Source of the DNA: Siphonodentalium dalli | Lineage: Eukaryota > Mollusca > Scaphopoda > Gadilida > Siphonodentaliidae | NCBI GenBank assembly: GCA_032622095.1 | Contig: CP136068.1 | Coordinates: 55,392,025 to 55,456,024, forward strand | Direction of reading: 5' to 3' | Length of the DNA stretch: 64,000 nucleotides | In this document: one piece after another, positions 44,550 through 56,101 of the stretch | Position numbering within the stretch: the stretch's first letter is position 1 | Layout of the letters: each line of letters begins with the position of its first letter | Notes under the pieces: generated by a model | Told to the model about the DNA's origin: nothing | Seen by the model: only the letters and a program-made list of their open reading frames with translations | The model's database searches: none | Made by a program: the position numbers and the translations under genes

Positions 44550-45790
44550 CAACTGGGTCTAGTAAAAACCAGTTCTGGCGTGTTACGACGGTTGTGGAGG
44601 CACTAGATGTTTTCCTGTAGATACTCATTAGTCATGGAACCACAGGTTTTGCCCACAGTCCCTAGGAATCACTGTTACTGTTAGTTGAATAAAATATTAT
44701 TTAATAATATTAAATCAATATATTATAGTTAGTTATTATATTAATATATATACCAGTTTGGCAAGTAAAAATTTTGTGTTCTGCATTTTCATTGGTAGAT
44801 GATTTGAACGAAATTACAAGAGTGCAAATTTTTATGCCACACAAACATTCTCGCTTTCTGAGTTTATATCATCATATTCCGTATTTTTTTCTTGAAACGC
44901 TGGTGTATTCAGATTGTTTCTATCCTTACCCACTTACCAGAAAAATGTCTGTTAGTTCCTCGAATATTCATTCAAGTCCAACTCTCGGGGATTCCTAATC
45001 ATTTCTGAGAAAACCACCCAATCTGTAAATAGTTCGTTCGCGTATAGCCAACCGGTGATAATCCGAATAAAAGGGATTACGGATGTGAGTAAACAGACGT
45101 CGGGTGTGTTAAAACTGGCTCTGTTGTACACTACTAAGTACACATTTTAACTCATTCTCATTACTAGAGAAATGTAGAAATGACCATCTCAAACTAATAT
45201 ATCTATATATTTTCAAGTAGGGCCCTGGGGGTGGTTGATATCTTGAGATGTGAAAGCAAATTTTATATTCCAAGCTCCCAGTTAACTCCGCATCTCAAGA
45301 ATGGCAATGGGAGATAACTCGTGCTGGGTTTGGCTGCAAAAGTAATGTGTAATAGGGAACTGGATTGATAACTTCCCGTTTTAAACAATTTTGCAGAATT
45401 ACGTCACTTGATAATTTAGCCGACAGTTATTCAATGTGAATATTGGATGGAAAATTACGATTTATGTACAACTCAGACAAGGTACAGTTGATATGACCCG
45501 ACGAGCACATTAAGAACAATTAACTTAATTGTCACATGTCAAATGTGGGGAGATAAATGCATTTTTTTCGAACGAAAAATCAAATTGTTCGTTTTAGTGA
45601 TAGAGCACAGGGGGTGGTCTGCAGCCAATGAGGTGATGATTTACATAATAACAAAATCTGAAGTTGCCTAACTGTAGCTTATATCTCTATAGTAGAGGTA
45701 ATATATCTAGATCTATTTGTTATATTTTAATCAAATTTAATATTACATGGACAGTGATTCCTAGGACTGTGGTTTTGCCTTAAGTTTTGC
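44550..45790. other. AT-rich spacer with a short inverted pair
   Basis: GGTTTTGCCCACAGTCC (about 44647) recurs inverted near 45755-45780 (CCTAGGACTGTGGTTTTGCC). A TA/TTAAT-rich stretch lies at 44685-44750. No gene. Confidence 0.5.
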
Positions 45791-45794
45791 CGTT

Positions 45795-47148
45795 TTGGTA
45801 GTTTTATATACCTTTTTCATGAAATTGAAAATGATATCACCACTGCTTAATAATGAGTACAGGTGTATAAGAAATATCCGGTTGTAGATTAAATTTCTAG
45901 TGAGGAATTTGGAATTTCTTTCGTTATGATACTATTTACCCTATCGACGTTAATTAACCTGTCGCGGGTTCATACAAATATAATTAACACTAGCTTTACT
46001 TACAGTGTTCGTCTTACTAAAGATGCTTCCAAATATTAGAAAGAAACAAAACTTTTTTGCAAGCATTTACGATAATGCTTCTGTTGGTTAGGTACGCGCG
46101 TGACACCAGAAGTTTGTTCCAGTTAATGTTACCTTGACATAAATGGGACACACTAAAAGTTGTACTCCGAGTTTGAAATCGGTGAAAGGTGTAGTTGGTA
46201 ATTTCACTTTCGTTGATTGTCGTTACTATAATGCCAATAATGTTGATTTCTTTTTGGTTTGTGATATTAAAGCTATGCCAATTACTAATAAAATAAATTA
46301 AAAAACTAATTTGTAAGTCTTATATTTCAACTGTTATCCACATTTATGTGAACCTTTTTAGGTCTTCTTAGGGTTTACAAGAGTTATCTATCCTGGCAAC
46401 GCGCTAACCTGCAAGATAACCATCTGCCCCATTATGCGTGCATTTTGTTTAACTGTATATATAGTTATTACTTGCAGAAGTTGCAGTTATATCTCGTCGT
46501 TGATATTTGTAATGTTTATAAGTACCGTATGCAAAAATAATGGGAACTATTAAATAAAACGCGCGCTGAAAGGCGCAGACAATGGTCTGATATGTCGGCA
46601 CATTTCCAGGATAAATAACTCTTGACAAACTTACGAAGACCTCACTTTTCGCCTAACTTCTATTTTCAGTTACAATGAAAATACAAATAAAAAAGATAAA
46701 TGACCCAGAATGACTGGAACATTTATATGGCTATGTTATAGATCCCAAACAAATATGACAAATTGAAATATATCGGTAAACAGCTCCATGAAAATTGGAT
46801 TGTGAGAACTTTCCGAGCTGGGTAATCGAACAGCCCGGGTATAGGCTCTGTATAGCTAGTTCCCCAATCGAGTACAACCATAGTAATGGCGACATCTGTA
46901 ACAAGTTTACTTCTTCAAAATACACATTTCAAGGAACGAGTGGTGTTCAAAGAAGGAAGTAATATATATCTTGATGATGTGAACTATATATAAAGCGTGT
47001 GTAGTACATAAATTGCACAAGTGTGTACATATAAATAATGTTTTAAAATTTCGTGATTTCTGCTACATAATTACTTATACACCTGTAGTTTATTTATTAG
47101 AATGGTGATATCATTTTCATGAAAAAGGTATATAAAACTACCAAAACC
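45795..47148. repeat. Inverted repeat with about 75 bp arms
   Basis: 45795-45872 (TTTTGGTAGTTTTATATACC, TTTTTCATGA, AATGATATCACCA, TACAGGTGTATAA) is the inverted copy of 47070-47148. The 1.2 kb spacer contains nothing recognised. Confidence 0.75.
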
Positions 47149-47181
47149 TGTGCTGGAACGCAGTTGTAGAGAACAGGCTAT

Positions 47182-47730
47182 CTAAGAGTTTCCCGTCCAG
47201 CTGGTTCCAATCTTGAATCTATCTCGAATCTTCGCTCTTATAAACATTAAACACTGAAATTCTGAATGTTTGTATTCTTCTGTATTTATTTCAAGCCGGA
47301 GTTCAAAGTATTTTTCCTGATTTCGTATGAGATGCTGAGGATTTAGATGTTTCGTACGTATCCCTCCAGACAGCCAGATGTTTGTTTTTCTTGAGAATTT
47401 TAGGTCAGTTAGCATGTTTGTGACCACACCCTCAAATCTGCTTCTATAAACTTTTTTGATGAAACGGGCTGCTCTTCTTTGTATTTTCTCAAGTTTGTCG
47501 ATGTTTTGTTTTTCGTATGGGTCCCATATTATATCAGCATATTCCATGGTTGATCTTACTAGTGATATATACCGGTACCTTAGCTTGCGTAGATCTTCTG
47601 AGCAATGCTTGAGATTTTGTTGGAGGAAGCTGAGCGTGTCATACTTTAATCTTTATTCATAGCCCTATTGAGTTACATTTGTAATGTGATTTACACATCT
47701 CTTTAGATTTTGGGCATACCTCGACAAAGC
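47182..47730 (-). pseudogene. LINE fragment: RT thumb/C-terminal region
   Basis: On the minus strand, LSFLQQNLKHCSEDLRKLRY and then VRSTMEYADIIWDPYEKQNI with KLEKIQRRAARFI form the conserved segment that follows the RT palm in jockey/CR1-like LINEs (NL...C...LVRP.LEYA..VWDP......LE.VQRRAARF). Upstream of about 47640 there are stops (RCVNHITNVTQ then stop). No palm motifs and no 3' UTR are visible. It is a third family, distinct from A and B by sequence. Dead fragment. Confidence 0.8.
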
Positions 47731-48775
47731 GCTAATAGAATTGACTTTCATTATTTGTGTACCATTATCCCGTCTACAAAGAAACAATAAACTCAACCAC
47801 TCACCATGGCTTTTATACTTTTATAAATTAATCTGTTTTGGAGAATTTACCATTAGAAAGGGTAAGCAAGAATCATACAAATTTATATGTTTATCCAAGA
47901 TGAACATCTTCATCCAAACTATCGGCAGTATCGCAAGATGCCGTTCGCAATGTCTTGACAATGCTGTTTCTATTGCTGTTGCAATAATGCTTTGATGGGA
48001 GTGATTTTTACTCCGACAGACAATGAGAACTGATTGCATGCATACTTACATGTATTGTCTGAGTATGAATACAGCTGTGGATCCCCTGTGTGTCAACCTG
48101 ACCATCCGTTATGAAAAAAGATTGGCATGTCAAAATACTATTGAAATTACATACTACGGCACCAAACTTACACGTTTCTGCGGTGCAACAGATGTGGAGA
48201 GATACATGTAGCAAAATGCTGGGATCTTAAGGGTTAACATGCCTCAGTCAAAGTGCACTGATTGGGACATGTTATGACATGTGAATCGGAGAATAATTAT
48301 GATAACACGGTGTATTAAAATGCACAACTTAGTTGGCGAATGTCTTTGATCTTTGCGACATACTCATGACAATTTAACTTTCTAAGATAATCTGTCCAAG
48401 GATGTATAATCAAAGCATGTGTTCAAAGTTTGATTCGTTAAAAACAATCCTTTTTGGGAATGTATTTCAAATTTGTGTTCAAAGATAAGTTAAATGTGAG
48501 CACAGAAGTATGTTATGGGAAAATATACATGTACATTACTAAAGTAATTTGCAAAAGCTGCCAAGAAATTGGAAGATAAGGTCGCCACGGACTGGCGAGG
48601 GGGGGGGGGGGGAAGCAGGTTATTTACCCAAAAATTAATTCCCCACGGGTATATTGTTTGTTCATAATATATTTATGGTAGCTGTTATGTTATTTTTACG
48701 ATATTTCAATACATGTATACCTTTACTATGAATTGCATGGTTTGAAATAAATACACCACCTAGTTTTGTCAAGGT
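47731..48775. other. Unassigned spacer with a 14-G run
   Basis: No gene recognised. A 14-G run lies at 48599-48612. Confidence 0.4.
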
Positions 48776-48779
48776 TCAC

Positions 48780-49140
48780 CAGAGGTCACAGCCGCTGACA
48801 GCCATATTGGATTTTACTCTTTGCATGACTAAATTCTTTGGCACACTCTACAGACCACATCCCTCATCCGATCATCACCAAACTTCATATTGGTCTTCAG
48901 GGTGACCACCAGATGGGAGCTATCCATATTTTGGAATTTCATTGGAAAACATGGCCGGCCATCTTGGACTTTACTATACTGTATATATATCTCTTCATGT
49001 TGACATCTAGTATTACTTAGACATTTAAACTTTCCACATTCCTAATAGCTCCATTGACTCTAACACAAGAAATTACCCCACTCCAAGTTGAGCTATACTC
49101 ACTGCTATAGTGTCATTGGCACTTTTATTTTTCTCTAAAT
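48780..49140 (+). repeat. Dispersed repeat C, copy 2
   Basis: Contains ACCAAACTTCATATTGGTCT, TCAGGGTGACCACC, GATGGGAGCTATCC and AAACATGGCCGGCCATCTTG, matching 38985-39620. Confidence 0.7.
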
Positions 49141-49241
49141 TCTGATGGATATATACGTACTTGACAGACAGGAGCATCACCATAAAATAATGAGTCTTGC
49201 CAATCTTACTTTTGTGAATGCATATTTTTTCTTCCAAATAT

Positions 49242-50313
49242 TAGGGGTGCCACGATTAATCGTATAATCGATGAACCGTTGATAAAGCCGATAATCGATT
49301 ACCATTTCCGTTGTCGATTAATATGCATTATTTATTTCGGACGTCGGAAAGTGCCAGGTATTATTGAATATGGTGTTTGTTTTACACAGTTTAATCTACA
49401 ACGGAAGGGTTCACAACCTTTGATCGTGCATCAAAGAGATTCCGACAACATGAGTACTACTAATATATGTTGCAAACAGTGGGCAGTTAATTTGATGATA
49501 CGACATGGTTACTCTTTGGGTCAATGTATATTCTACAAATTGACGGCACTGCTGCTTTGAACTTGTGGCAACATCGTTGTGTATTGCTACAAGAAAAATG
49601 GCACAATGTCTTGAAATGTGCCGACTGTCACCGGTTTCAATGAACTGAATGCACTCGCCCTTGAATCTGATTGGACCAATGGGGAAACGATTGACATTCT
49701 CTCGAAATCAGGGAACCTACGGCATCAGAGATGTTCTCCGCGATGTCATTTGCGAGTATACTTCATTTGCATGAGTATACTTAGATGTTACTAGTAAAGG
49801 CTATCACTTATCTTGTGGTGACTGCTGAATGAAACTCACTATTATCAATTACTTAACTTGTTCTGAGTCCTGATGTGGGTGGGGGCCCACCTTTGTGATT
49901 GTTATCCACACTCTGGAAGTTTGATGAAACTTGTAGTTTCCGTAACATTAGATTCCTTTTTTTAGGAACCGCCTACTTTTATATTGTTAGTATGTTTGGC
50001 TATTCATAACACTGAAATTAATGGCTATGTTCCTTCTAATGAACTCACAATTATTATAACCATGACATCACCGAGAAATGTGCTGGTATAGAATACATTG
50101 TGCTCATTAGTCATTACCAGTGGTTTATGGTGCACATTATTAACGATAAATTACATCAGCCGAGTTTTTTAACCAACACCCAGCCAATACTGCCCAATAG
50201 GCCATATTACGGAATACTTCCACTGTTATTAATATTAGGTACGATTAATCAATTATAATCGATTATTGACGACCGATTATTGATTATCAAAATCAATAAT
50301 CATGGCACCTCTA
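49242..50313. mobile_element. Non-autonomous hAT element with 8 bp target duplication
   Basis: Left end TAGGGGTGCCACGATTAAT and right end (reversed) TAGAGGTGCCATGATTATT form imperfect inverted repeats, followed on both sides by ATCGATTA-rich subterminal words. CCAAATAT stands exactly on both flanks (49234-49241 and 50314-50321). An 8 bp duplication with a GGGGTGCC-type end is diagnostic of the hAT superfamily. The 1072 bp interior has no transposase-like frame; the 93-codon plus frame at 49279 has no recognisable domain. Confidence 0.88.
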
Positions 50314-50369
50314 CCAAATATCCCATATCTATCATGCTTTCATCATGCATATCATCACAATTTCCTACA

Positions 50370-50455
50370 GCACACCCTACAGGTCACATCCCTCATCAGA
50401 TCATCACCAAACTTCATTGGCACACCCTGCAACCCATATTTACTGGAGAATTGTT
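50370..50455 (+). repeat. Dispersed repeat C, partial copy 3
   Basis: CATCACCAAACTTCATTGGC and GCACACCCTGCAACCCATAT match copy 1. It lies just outside the hAT element, which may have inserted into a longer copy that includes 48780-49233. Confidence 0.55.
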
Positions 50456-50775
50456 TTGAAAATTTGCAATGATAAATGAAACAAAATTAAAAGATATAAT
50501 GCAGAATAGACTAACGTAATTCAGCATTGATATACTTTTTATTCGAAGTGATCGGAAATTTCATATTGACTGCATTGATTTAATGGGGTCATCACCCGTA
50601 TACAGCGTGGTCACAGCGCATCCTCAACGCGTTATAAATGTAACAACTGCGATTCGTTGACTTTACAACCACGTTGCTGAAAGCCCATATTTGGACCCTA
50701 TGTAAGAGTGCTGGAAGCCCATATCTGGCCTTTGGCAATGCCACTGTATTGCTTGTTTAGTTTAACCATTTAATT
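50456..50775. other. Unassigned spacer
   Basis: A small direct repeat (GCTGAAAGCCCATATTTGG and GCTGGAAGCCCATATCTGG) at 50669-50735; otherwise nothing. Confidence 0.5.
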
Positions 50776-50779
50776 GGAG

Positions 50780-51895
50780 ATTTTGATCGAATCGAATTGA
50801 ATTGAAGAATTTGAATCGAATCGAATATCAAATCGAGTATAGAATCGAATTATACATGTGTGTTGCATTCTCAATTAGGCATGTTTTGCCAACGATTATA
50901 TGATGTTTGAAACGTTCTATGAACTTCCATGAAGTTCCATCATAACTTATGTGGCGATCAACTGTCGATCGCGATACTATTAACTTCAATTGATTATTGT
51001 CGAGAAGAAAAAAAAACAGATCAAAACGTCCATGCGGACGTCACGACGATTAATATATAACCGGCCGGAACTAAAATCACGCAAAGTTTGTACAGTTTGC
51101 ATGTACATGCAAATGGGCATTCGGAAACACCCGTTGTTGTAAACTTGAAGATGCAACAACAGTAGCAGGGTAGCCTGTTTATGTACCGTAGTACTGGGTG
51201 CTTATGGAACTGATTATTCCATAGATGGGTCGTTGTCCCAGATGCTTGCGATTTATACACCATGTTGTATTCGTCACACGTGTAAGTTCTTGCACTGCCT
51301 GAGAAGCTTATCATGTTTAAAATAAACATGAATAACGGACGACTTATTGTCAAGTGCCAAAGGAACGCTCCTAAACTGACAGTCAACTTCAAAAGAAAAC
51401 TCCACCAACATGCACTTTTCGACCCCTGAAACACGTGAAGTTTACATCATCAACGATGTCACATACAAATAACGCGGAACCTGAGATAGACAGTCGGCGG
51501 ATAACACTAGCAGTTGCTCAGTCTCATAGTTATTATAATTTACGTGCGTCGTCGGTCCAACGGCGATTTCAGAGCTTTTGGCAACCATGTTCAAAGCTAG
51601 AATTCAGACGTATTTAGTGGTCCTAATCTGGTGGCTAATTACTGGCCATAAATATATTTAATAGCATGCGTACATTCGTGATGTACAATAAGAATTATAA
51701 AGCGCACATATTCATAATTGTAGGGAATTAAATGGCACAGAAACAGCTAAGATCGACGCGTGTACGTGTTCGTAAGCAGCTAATAATTTCATCCATATAT
51801 ATTCGAAATTTCGAGTTGGAAATTTCGACTCGAATTCGAATCGAATTTGACTTTCGAATCGAATCGAATATCGAATATTCGCAGGACCCTGTTAT
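50780..51895 (-). mobile_element. Decayed hAT-like element with BED finger remnant
   Basis: Both ends carry TCGAATCGAAT-rich subterminal words (50780-50845 and 51795-51880), and the right end reads CAGGGTCCTGCGAATATTCG on the minus strand, a hAT-type terminus. Inside, on the minus strand, lies a BED zinc-finger remnant (separate entry). The left terminus is not identifiable and no target duplication was found, so the element is truncated or eroded at that side. Confidence 0.6.
51021..51434 (-). pseudogene. BED-type zinc finger remnant of a hAT transposase
   Basis: A 137-codon minus frame contains SARTYTCDEYNMVYKSQASG followed by TTTHLWNN and FHKHP. This has the BED pattern C-x2-(C lost: DEY)...T-x-HLW-x4-KHP, in which a zinc ligand at the second Cys position is replaced. 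BED fingers form the DNA-binding N-terminus of many hAT transposases. Frames before and after it are unrelated hydrophobic read-through, and the catalytic domain is missing. Inactive. Confidence 0.55.
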
Positions 51896-52117
51896 AACCA
51901 TAACCTAATCCGACAACCAGAATAATAACCATCATCTAATCCGACAACCAGATTCATAACCATAACCTAATCCAACAACCAGGCTCATAACCATAGTCTA
52001 ATGAGGCAAGCAGGCTCATAACCATAGCCTAATGGGACATCCAGGCCCATAACCATAATCTAATGAGACATCCAGACTCATAACCATAGTCTAATGAGAC
52101 ATCCAGGCTCATAACCT
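51893..52117 (+). repeat. 31-33 bp minisatellite, about seven copies
   Basis: Units CATAACCATAGTCTAATGAG followed by ACATCCAGGCT; the first three units carry AATCCGACAACCAG-type variants. Confidence 0.92.
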
Positions 52118-52400
52118 AATCACAAATGTATATACATGGGGGTCAAATTTGAGAAAAGAGTGCAAATATAGTAAATTACCTACTCTGATCATAAAATTCA
52201 ATGATTTTCTGTTTATTGAAATAAATATACGCATTTCATTATATGTATGTAGGATATTTAGCAGCGAACCAGTTAAAAGGGACACTTATTTTGAGAATAT
52301 CTGTATGTACATGTATTACTTACATGAAAAGATAGGTCAAGTTTCAATATGGATTCTGTACGCCAATATTTACCTGAGGTATGACCCTTGTTGACTTTTG
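52118..52400. other. Unassigned spacer
   Basis: Nothing recognised; an incidental plus frame only. Confidence 0.3.
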
Positions 52401-52730
52401 ACCTTTTTGACTTGATTATATTGGTTCCCGAAGGATAACTTTAGTTTCAGTTGTCTATTTTGTTAAAATTTGATATATGGATTAGTCACATTAAATTACA
52501 GGCCCAGTTCAAATTTTGATTTCCGGATGATAACTTTATAGACTGAGAAATTACTGATTGTCCATTTCAAAATTGTGTTCAGTCCACTCATTTTCTACTG
52601 GAGTTATGACCCTGTTGACTTAGAATATCCTGATTATCGTAGGTTCCAGATTATAACTTCATAAATTTAGAAATTACTGATTATTCTCGTGTTTAGATGC
52701 GTTGACAACATAGACAGTTGGAACAAAGTT
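52401..52730 (+). repeat. Diverged repeat with GGATAACTTTA words
   Basis: GGTTCCCGAAGGATAACTTT, ATTTCCGGATGATAACTTTA and GGTTCCAGATTATAACTTCA recur about 90-120 bp apart, the latter two followed by gagaaattactgatt or a close variant. Looks like a decayed dispersed repeat. Confidence 0.55.
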
Positions 52731-53017
52731 TGACTCAATCATTGTTCTCAGAATATAATTTTTATTTCTAAAAAAGCAACCTTATTTGGGAGACTAAGCC
52801 TTTCGGTCTTTTATTTTAGAAAATTAAATCCAAGTTGATTTTGGCGTTCTTTTGACATATAGTGACACCTATAGATATTGATCTGGTGTCTGTTTACAAA
52901 TGGTTTCTTAGTTACTTCTAACTGACCGGAACTACAGAATGGGTATTATGAAACAAAGTCGAACACAAATAAATGCTCAAATTTGTTTCACTGGCTTCAA
53001 ATTGTGTTTCTCATGTG

Positions 53018-53082
53018 TTTCGAAGAATAGTATCAATTTCCTTTATGTGAACCATAAAGGAAATTGATACTATTCTTCGAAA
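53018..53082. repeat. Perfect 30 bp hairpin just upstream of DHX8
   Basis: TTTCGAAGAATAGTATCAAT and the next ten bases (53018-53047) are exactly complementary to 53053-53082, with a 5-nt loop. It ends 119 bp before the DHX8 start codon, in the likely promoter or 5' UTR. Confidence 0.95.
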
Positions 53083-53201
53083 TACATGCTTATCCTGGCT
53101 TATCAGCATAAATTATATTTTTAGGCTGAAAGGATGGGAACATAAGACTGTTAGAAAGATCGGCGTTGACTGCTGGTAGACTACATGTGGCTATCAGCAA
53201 G

Positions 53202-53295
53202 ATGGAGGATCTATCCAAGTTAGAACACTTATCTCTTGTGTCAAAAGTCTGCACAGAACTTGACAATCACTTGGGTCTTAATGACAAAGACTTAG
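53202..53295 (+). CDS. DHX8: DHX8 exon 1 (coding part)
   Basis: The exon encodes 31 residues plus one base: [20 protein letters not shown] then [11 protein letters not shown]. From memory of the family, this corresponds to the start of the conserved N-terminal region of DHX8/Prp22, and exon 2 continues it without a gap. The ATG at 53202 is the first in-frame ATG after an upstream in-frame stop. A consensus donor (G|GTAAG) follows at 53296. The split codon is Gly/Ala-type G|CT and gives Ala with exon 2. DHX8 is a DEAH-box ATPase that releases spliced mRNA from the spliceosome in the nucleus; the S1 and helicase domains lie downstream, outside the window. Vertebrate proteins have some extra residues before this point. 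Confidence 0.87.
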
Positions 53296-53664
53296 GTAAG
53301 ATATAACTTGATGTTTATTTTGAATGTGAAGGCAGGTTACACAATTTCAGGTGCTCAATAATTAAATTTATTACATGATCCTACCATTATTCCATTCAAT
53401 AAACCCATTCTATAAATTGTGATATTAAATGTTCGTTTAATAACAGGAAATAGTGCCAGGTGACCTTTGACTTCCGGTTTGTTGTCTGCTTAAATTCCAG
53501 TAGGTTATGTCTCAAAAATACTAGGGCTTCCAATATTTTTCAAATAAACTCTAATGAATGAAGAGTTTGAAAAGTTATTTCATTAAATATACACCATTAA
53601 ATATGACAAAGGGTCCTTATTTATTTGGGACTATTTGTTTACGCGGGCAAACCACGCATAATTA

Positions 53665-53963
53665 AGGGGGCTCAATTGGTTAGGGGTACAACTCCAAGCC
53701 GTTTCGCCTTCCAGCGCTGGCGATAAGGGTTCAAATCCACATGTTTCCATCGTGGACTTTGTAACTCGAAATCGTTATCTGGGAAAGTTGCCAGTTACTT
53801 GCCGATGGCCGGTGGTTTGCCGCATATGGTCGACGAGTTTATCAGCCATTGAAATCACTGTTAGATTAGCCGTAAGTGTGCGGATTTCCTCCACCATTAA
53901 AACTGGCGATGTCGTGATATGGCCTTAGTGGCTAAAGCGACATAAAACCCGAATCAATCAATC
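53665..53963 (+). mobile_element. tRNA-derived SINE with 15 bp target duplication
   Basis: Box A-like TTGGTTAGGGGTAC and box B-like GGGTTCAAATCCAC lie 40-50 bp apart in a tRNA-like head. A middle with GTTGCCAGTTACTTGCCG and CGGTGGTTTG, and a tail with TTTCCTCCACCATTAAAACT, match the general layout of molluscan SINEs. It ends in AATCAATCAATC. AACCACGCATAATTA stands on both sides (53650-53664 and 53964-53978). It was transcribed by RNA polymerase III and inserted by LINE machinery in sense to DHX8. Confidence 0.92.
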
Positions 53964-54093
53964 AACCACGCATAATTACATAAAATGTCATCGCATGCCT
54001 TATAGAAGCCGTTGTTAGTTTCGTATCCCGTTTGTTGATTTCAGTATGTTTTGTCAAGGTTTTGGATCATGTAATAAATAGAATCTACAACTT

Positions 54094-54204
54094 GTCCCCA
54101 GTTTATAGCAGAATTTACAAAACTCGTCCAGTAAATTAGGTCTTGACCTCGCCAAAGGCTAATTTACTGGACTCGTTTTGTAAATTCCGCTATAAACTGA
54201 GGAC
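54094..54204. repeat. 111 bp hairpin with 46 bp arms
   Basis: 54094-54139 (GTCC, AGTTTATAGC, GAATTTACAAAA, CGTCCAGTAAATTAG) pairs with 54159-54204 with few mismatches. A MITE-like foldback in the DHX8 intron; no clear target duplication. Confidence 0.85.
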
Positions 54205-54487
54205 TCATTGTATATCCTCTATTTACGAACCGCTTTTTCGAGTATATTATCAAAATCTTAATGAAACTGTTTACCTTACTCAGGAGAGATGAAAATTACT
54301 TTACTTAAATTATCATTTATCAATATTTCAGTTGCCAAAACTATACCACACCTTGCATTACAAGGCATCTAAAGATAAACAAATCACATTTACAAGTGTT
54401 TGTCTATTGATACATATTTCCTATGTTATTTTTGGGGAGGGGTATTCAAAACAGCTTATTGCTTCCTAAAACCTTTTTGGATTGTGG

Positions 54488-55455
54488 CTTTAATATGAGG
54501 GAGATGGTCTAATTTATGGACAGTGGCATATGAGGGAGATGGTCTAATTATGGACAGTGGCATATGAGGGAGATTGTCTAATTTATGGACAGTGACATAT
54601 TAGGGAGATTGTCTAATTTGTGGACAATGACATACATGTATGAGGGAGATGGTCTAATTTATGGACAGTGGCATATGAGGGAGATGGTCTAATTATGGAC
54701 AGTGGCATATGAGGGAGATTGTCTAATTTATGGAGAGTCACATATTAGGGAGATTGTCTAATTTGTGGACAATGACATACATGTATGAGGGAGATGGTCT
54801 AATTTATGGACAGTGGCATATGAGGGAGATGGTCTAATTATGGACAGTGGCATATGAGGGAGATTGTCTAATTTATGGACAGTGACATATTAGGGAGATG
54901 GTCTAATTTATGGACAGTGGCATATGAGGGAGATGGTCTAATTTATTGACAGTGGCATATGAGGGAGATGGTCTAATCATGGACAGTGGCATATGAGGGA
55001 GATGGTCTAATTTATGGACAGTGACATATTAGGTAGATGGTCTAATTTATGGACAGTGGCATATGAGGGAGATGATCTAATTTATGGACAGTGGCATATG
55101 AGGGAGATTGTCTAATTTATGGACAGTGGCATATGAGGGAGATGGTCTAATTTATGGACAGTGGCATATGAGGGAGATGGTCTAATTTATGGACAGTGGC
55201 ATATGAGGGAGATGGTCTAATTTATGGACAGTGACATGTTAGGGAGATGGTCTAATTTGTGGACAATGACATACGTGTATGAGGGAGATGGTCTACATGT
55301 AATTTATGGACAGTGGCATATGAGGGAGATGGTCTAATTATGGACAGTGGCATATGAGGGAGATTGTCTAATTTATGGACAGTGACATATCAGGGAGATG
55401 GTCTAATTTATGGATGGTGGCATATGAGGGAAATGATCTAAGTTATGGACAGTGG
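54488..55455 (+). repeat. 35 bp minisatellite, about 27 copies
   Basis: Unit CATATGAGGGAGATGGTCTA followed by ATTTATGGACAGTGG. A marked variant unit (TTTGTGGACAATGACATAC plus GTATGAG) recurs near 54620, 54763 and 55258. That is 4 units and then 14 units apart, so multi-unit blocks have been duplicated. Confidence 0.95.
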
Positions 55456-56101
55456 CATGAGAGACGATGATCTATTTAAAGGTTTTAAAAAAAATTGTAG
55501 AACAAAAAATTCCATTTCGTTGATATTTTAGAATAGTATGATATATGTTGTATTCTGCAAATACATATAGTCCGGCTGTCAAACCGTAATTTATAAAGTT
55601 TTGTTCTCTGCGGATTCTGGTGGTCTAGTGTTCCATTCTGAAGAATCTACTGGCTGACACCTCATCAGCCTTGGGGGAATTTGAGAAATCGGGATAAACA
55701 AAGATGGTGGTCAAAATGGTAGAATTTGTCAAAACAAAATGACTTTTACCCCCATGGAGTTGAAAAAACGATTGATAAAATATCAAAGATGGCTACCAAG
55801 ATGGCAGCTTAAAATGTCGAACCAAGTGTATGGAATATGACATTTCGTTTGATTTATAAACACATTTAACAAACTAATTCTTTCATTCCAAAATTAAATA
55901 CAGCCATTCTGACCATTGAGAGAGAATTTATGAGAACACAGAAATATGATGCAATAGAAGCAAATGCTTTTATAACTATAGTACGTCTGAGTCTGATGTA
56001 TCGACGGTTGCATTACAATGGGAAGCTGAGGTATCACTGTGAGTCGATTCTTTCTTGTTTTATTAAATCGAGCATCCAACAATAAGGCCTAAAAAAAAAT
56101 A

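Noticed and set aside
51895-51903. Target duplication TTATAACC for the BED-finger hAT
   Set aside because: I could not find a matching copy at the left end, so the duplication is not claimed.
53665-53760. Functional tRNA gene
   Set aside because: The promoter boxes are present but no cloverleaf closes; the sequence is the head of a SINE with target duplications.
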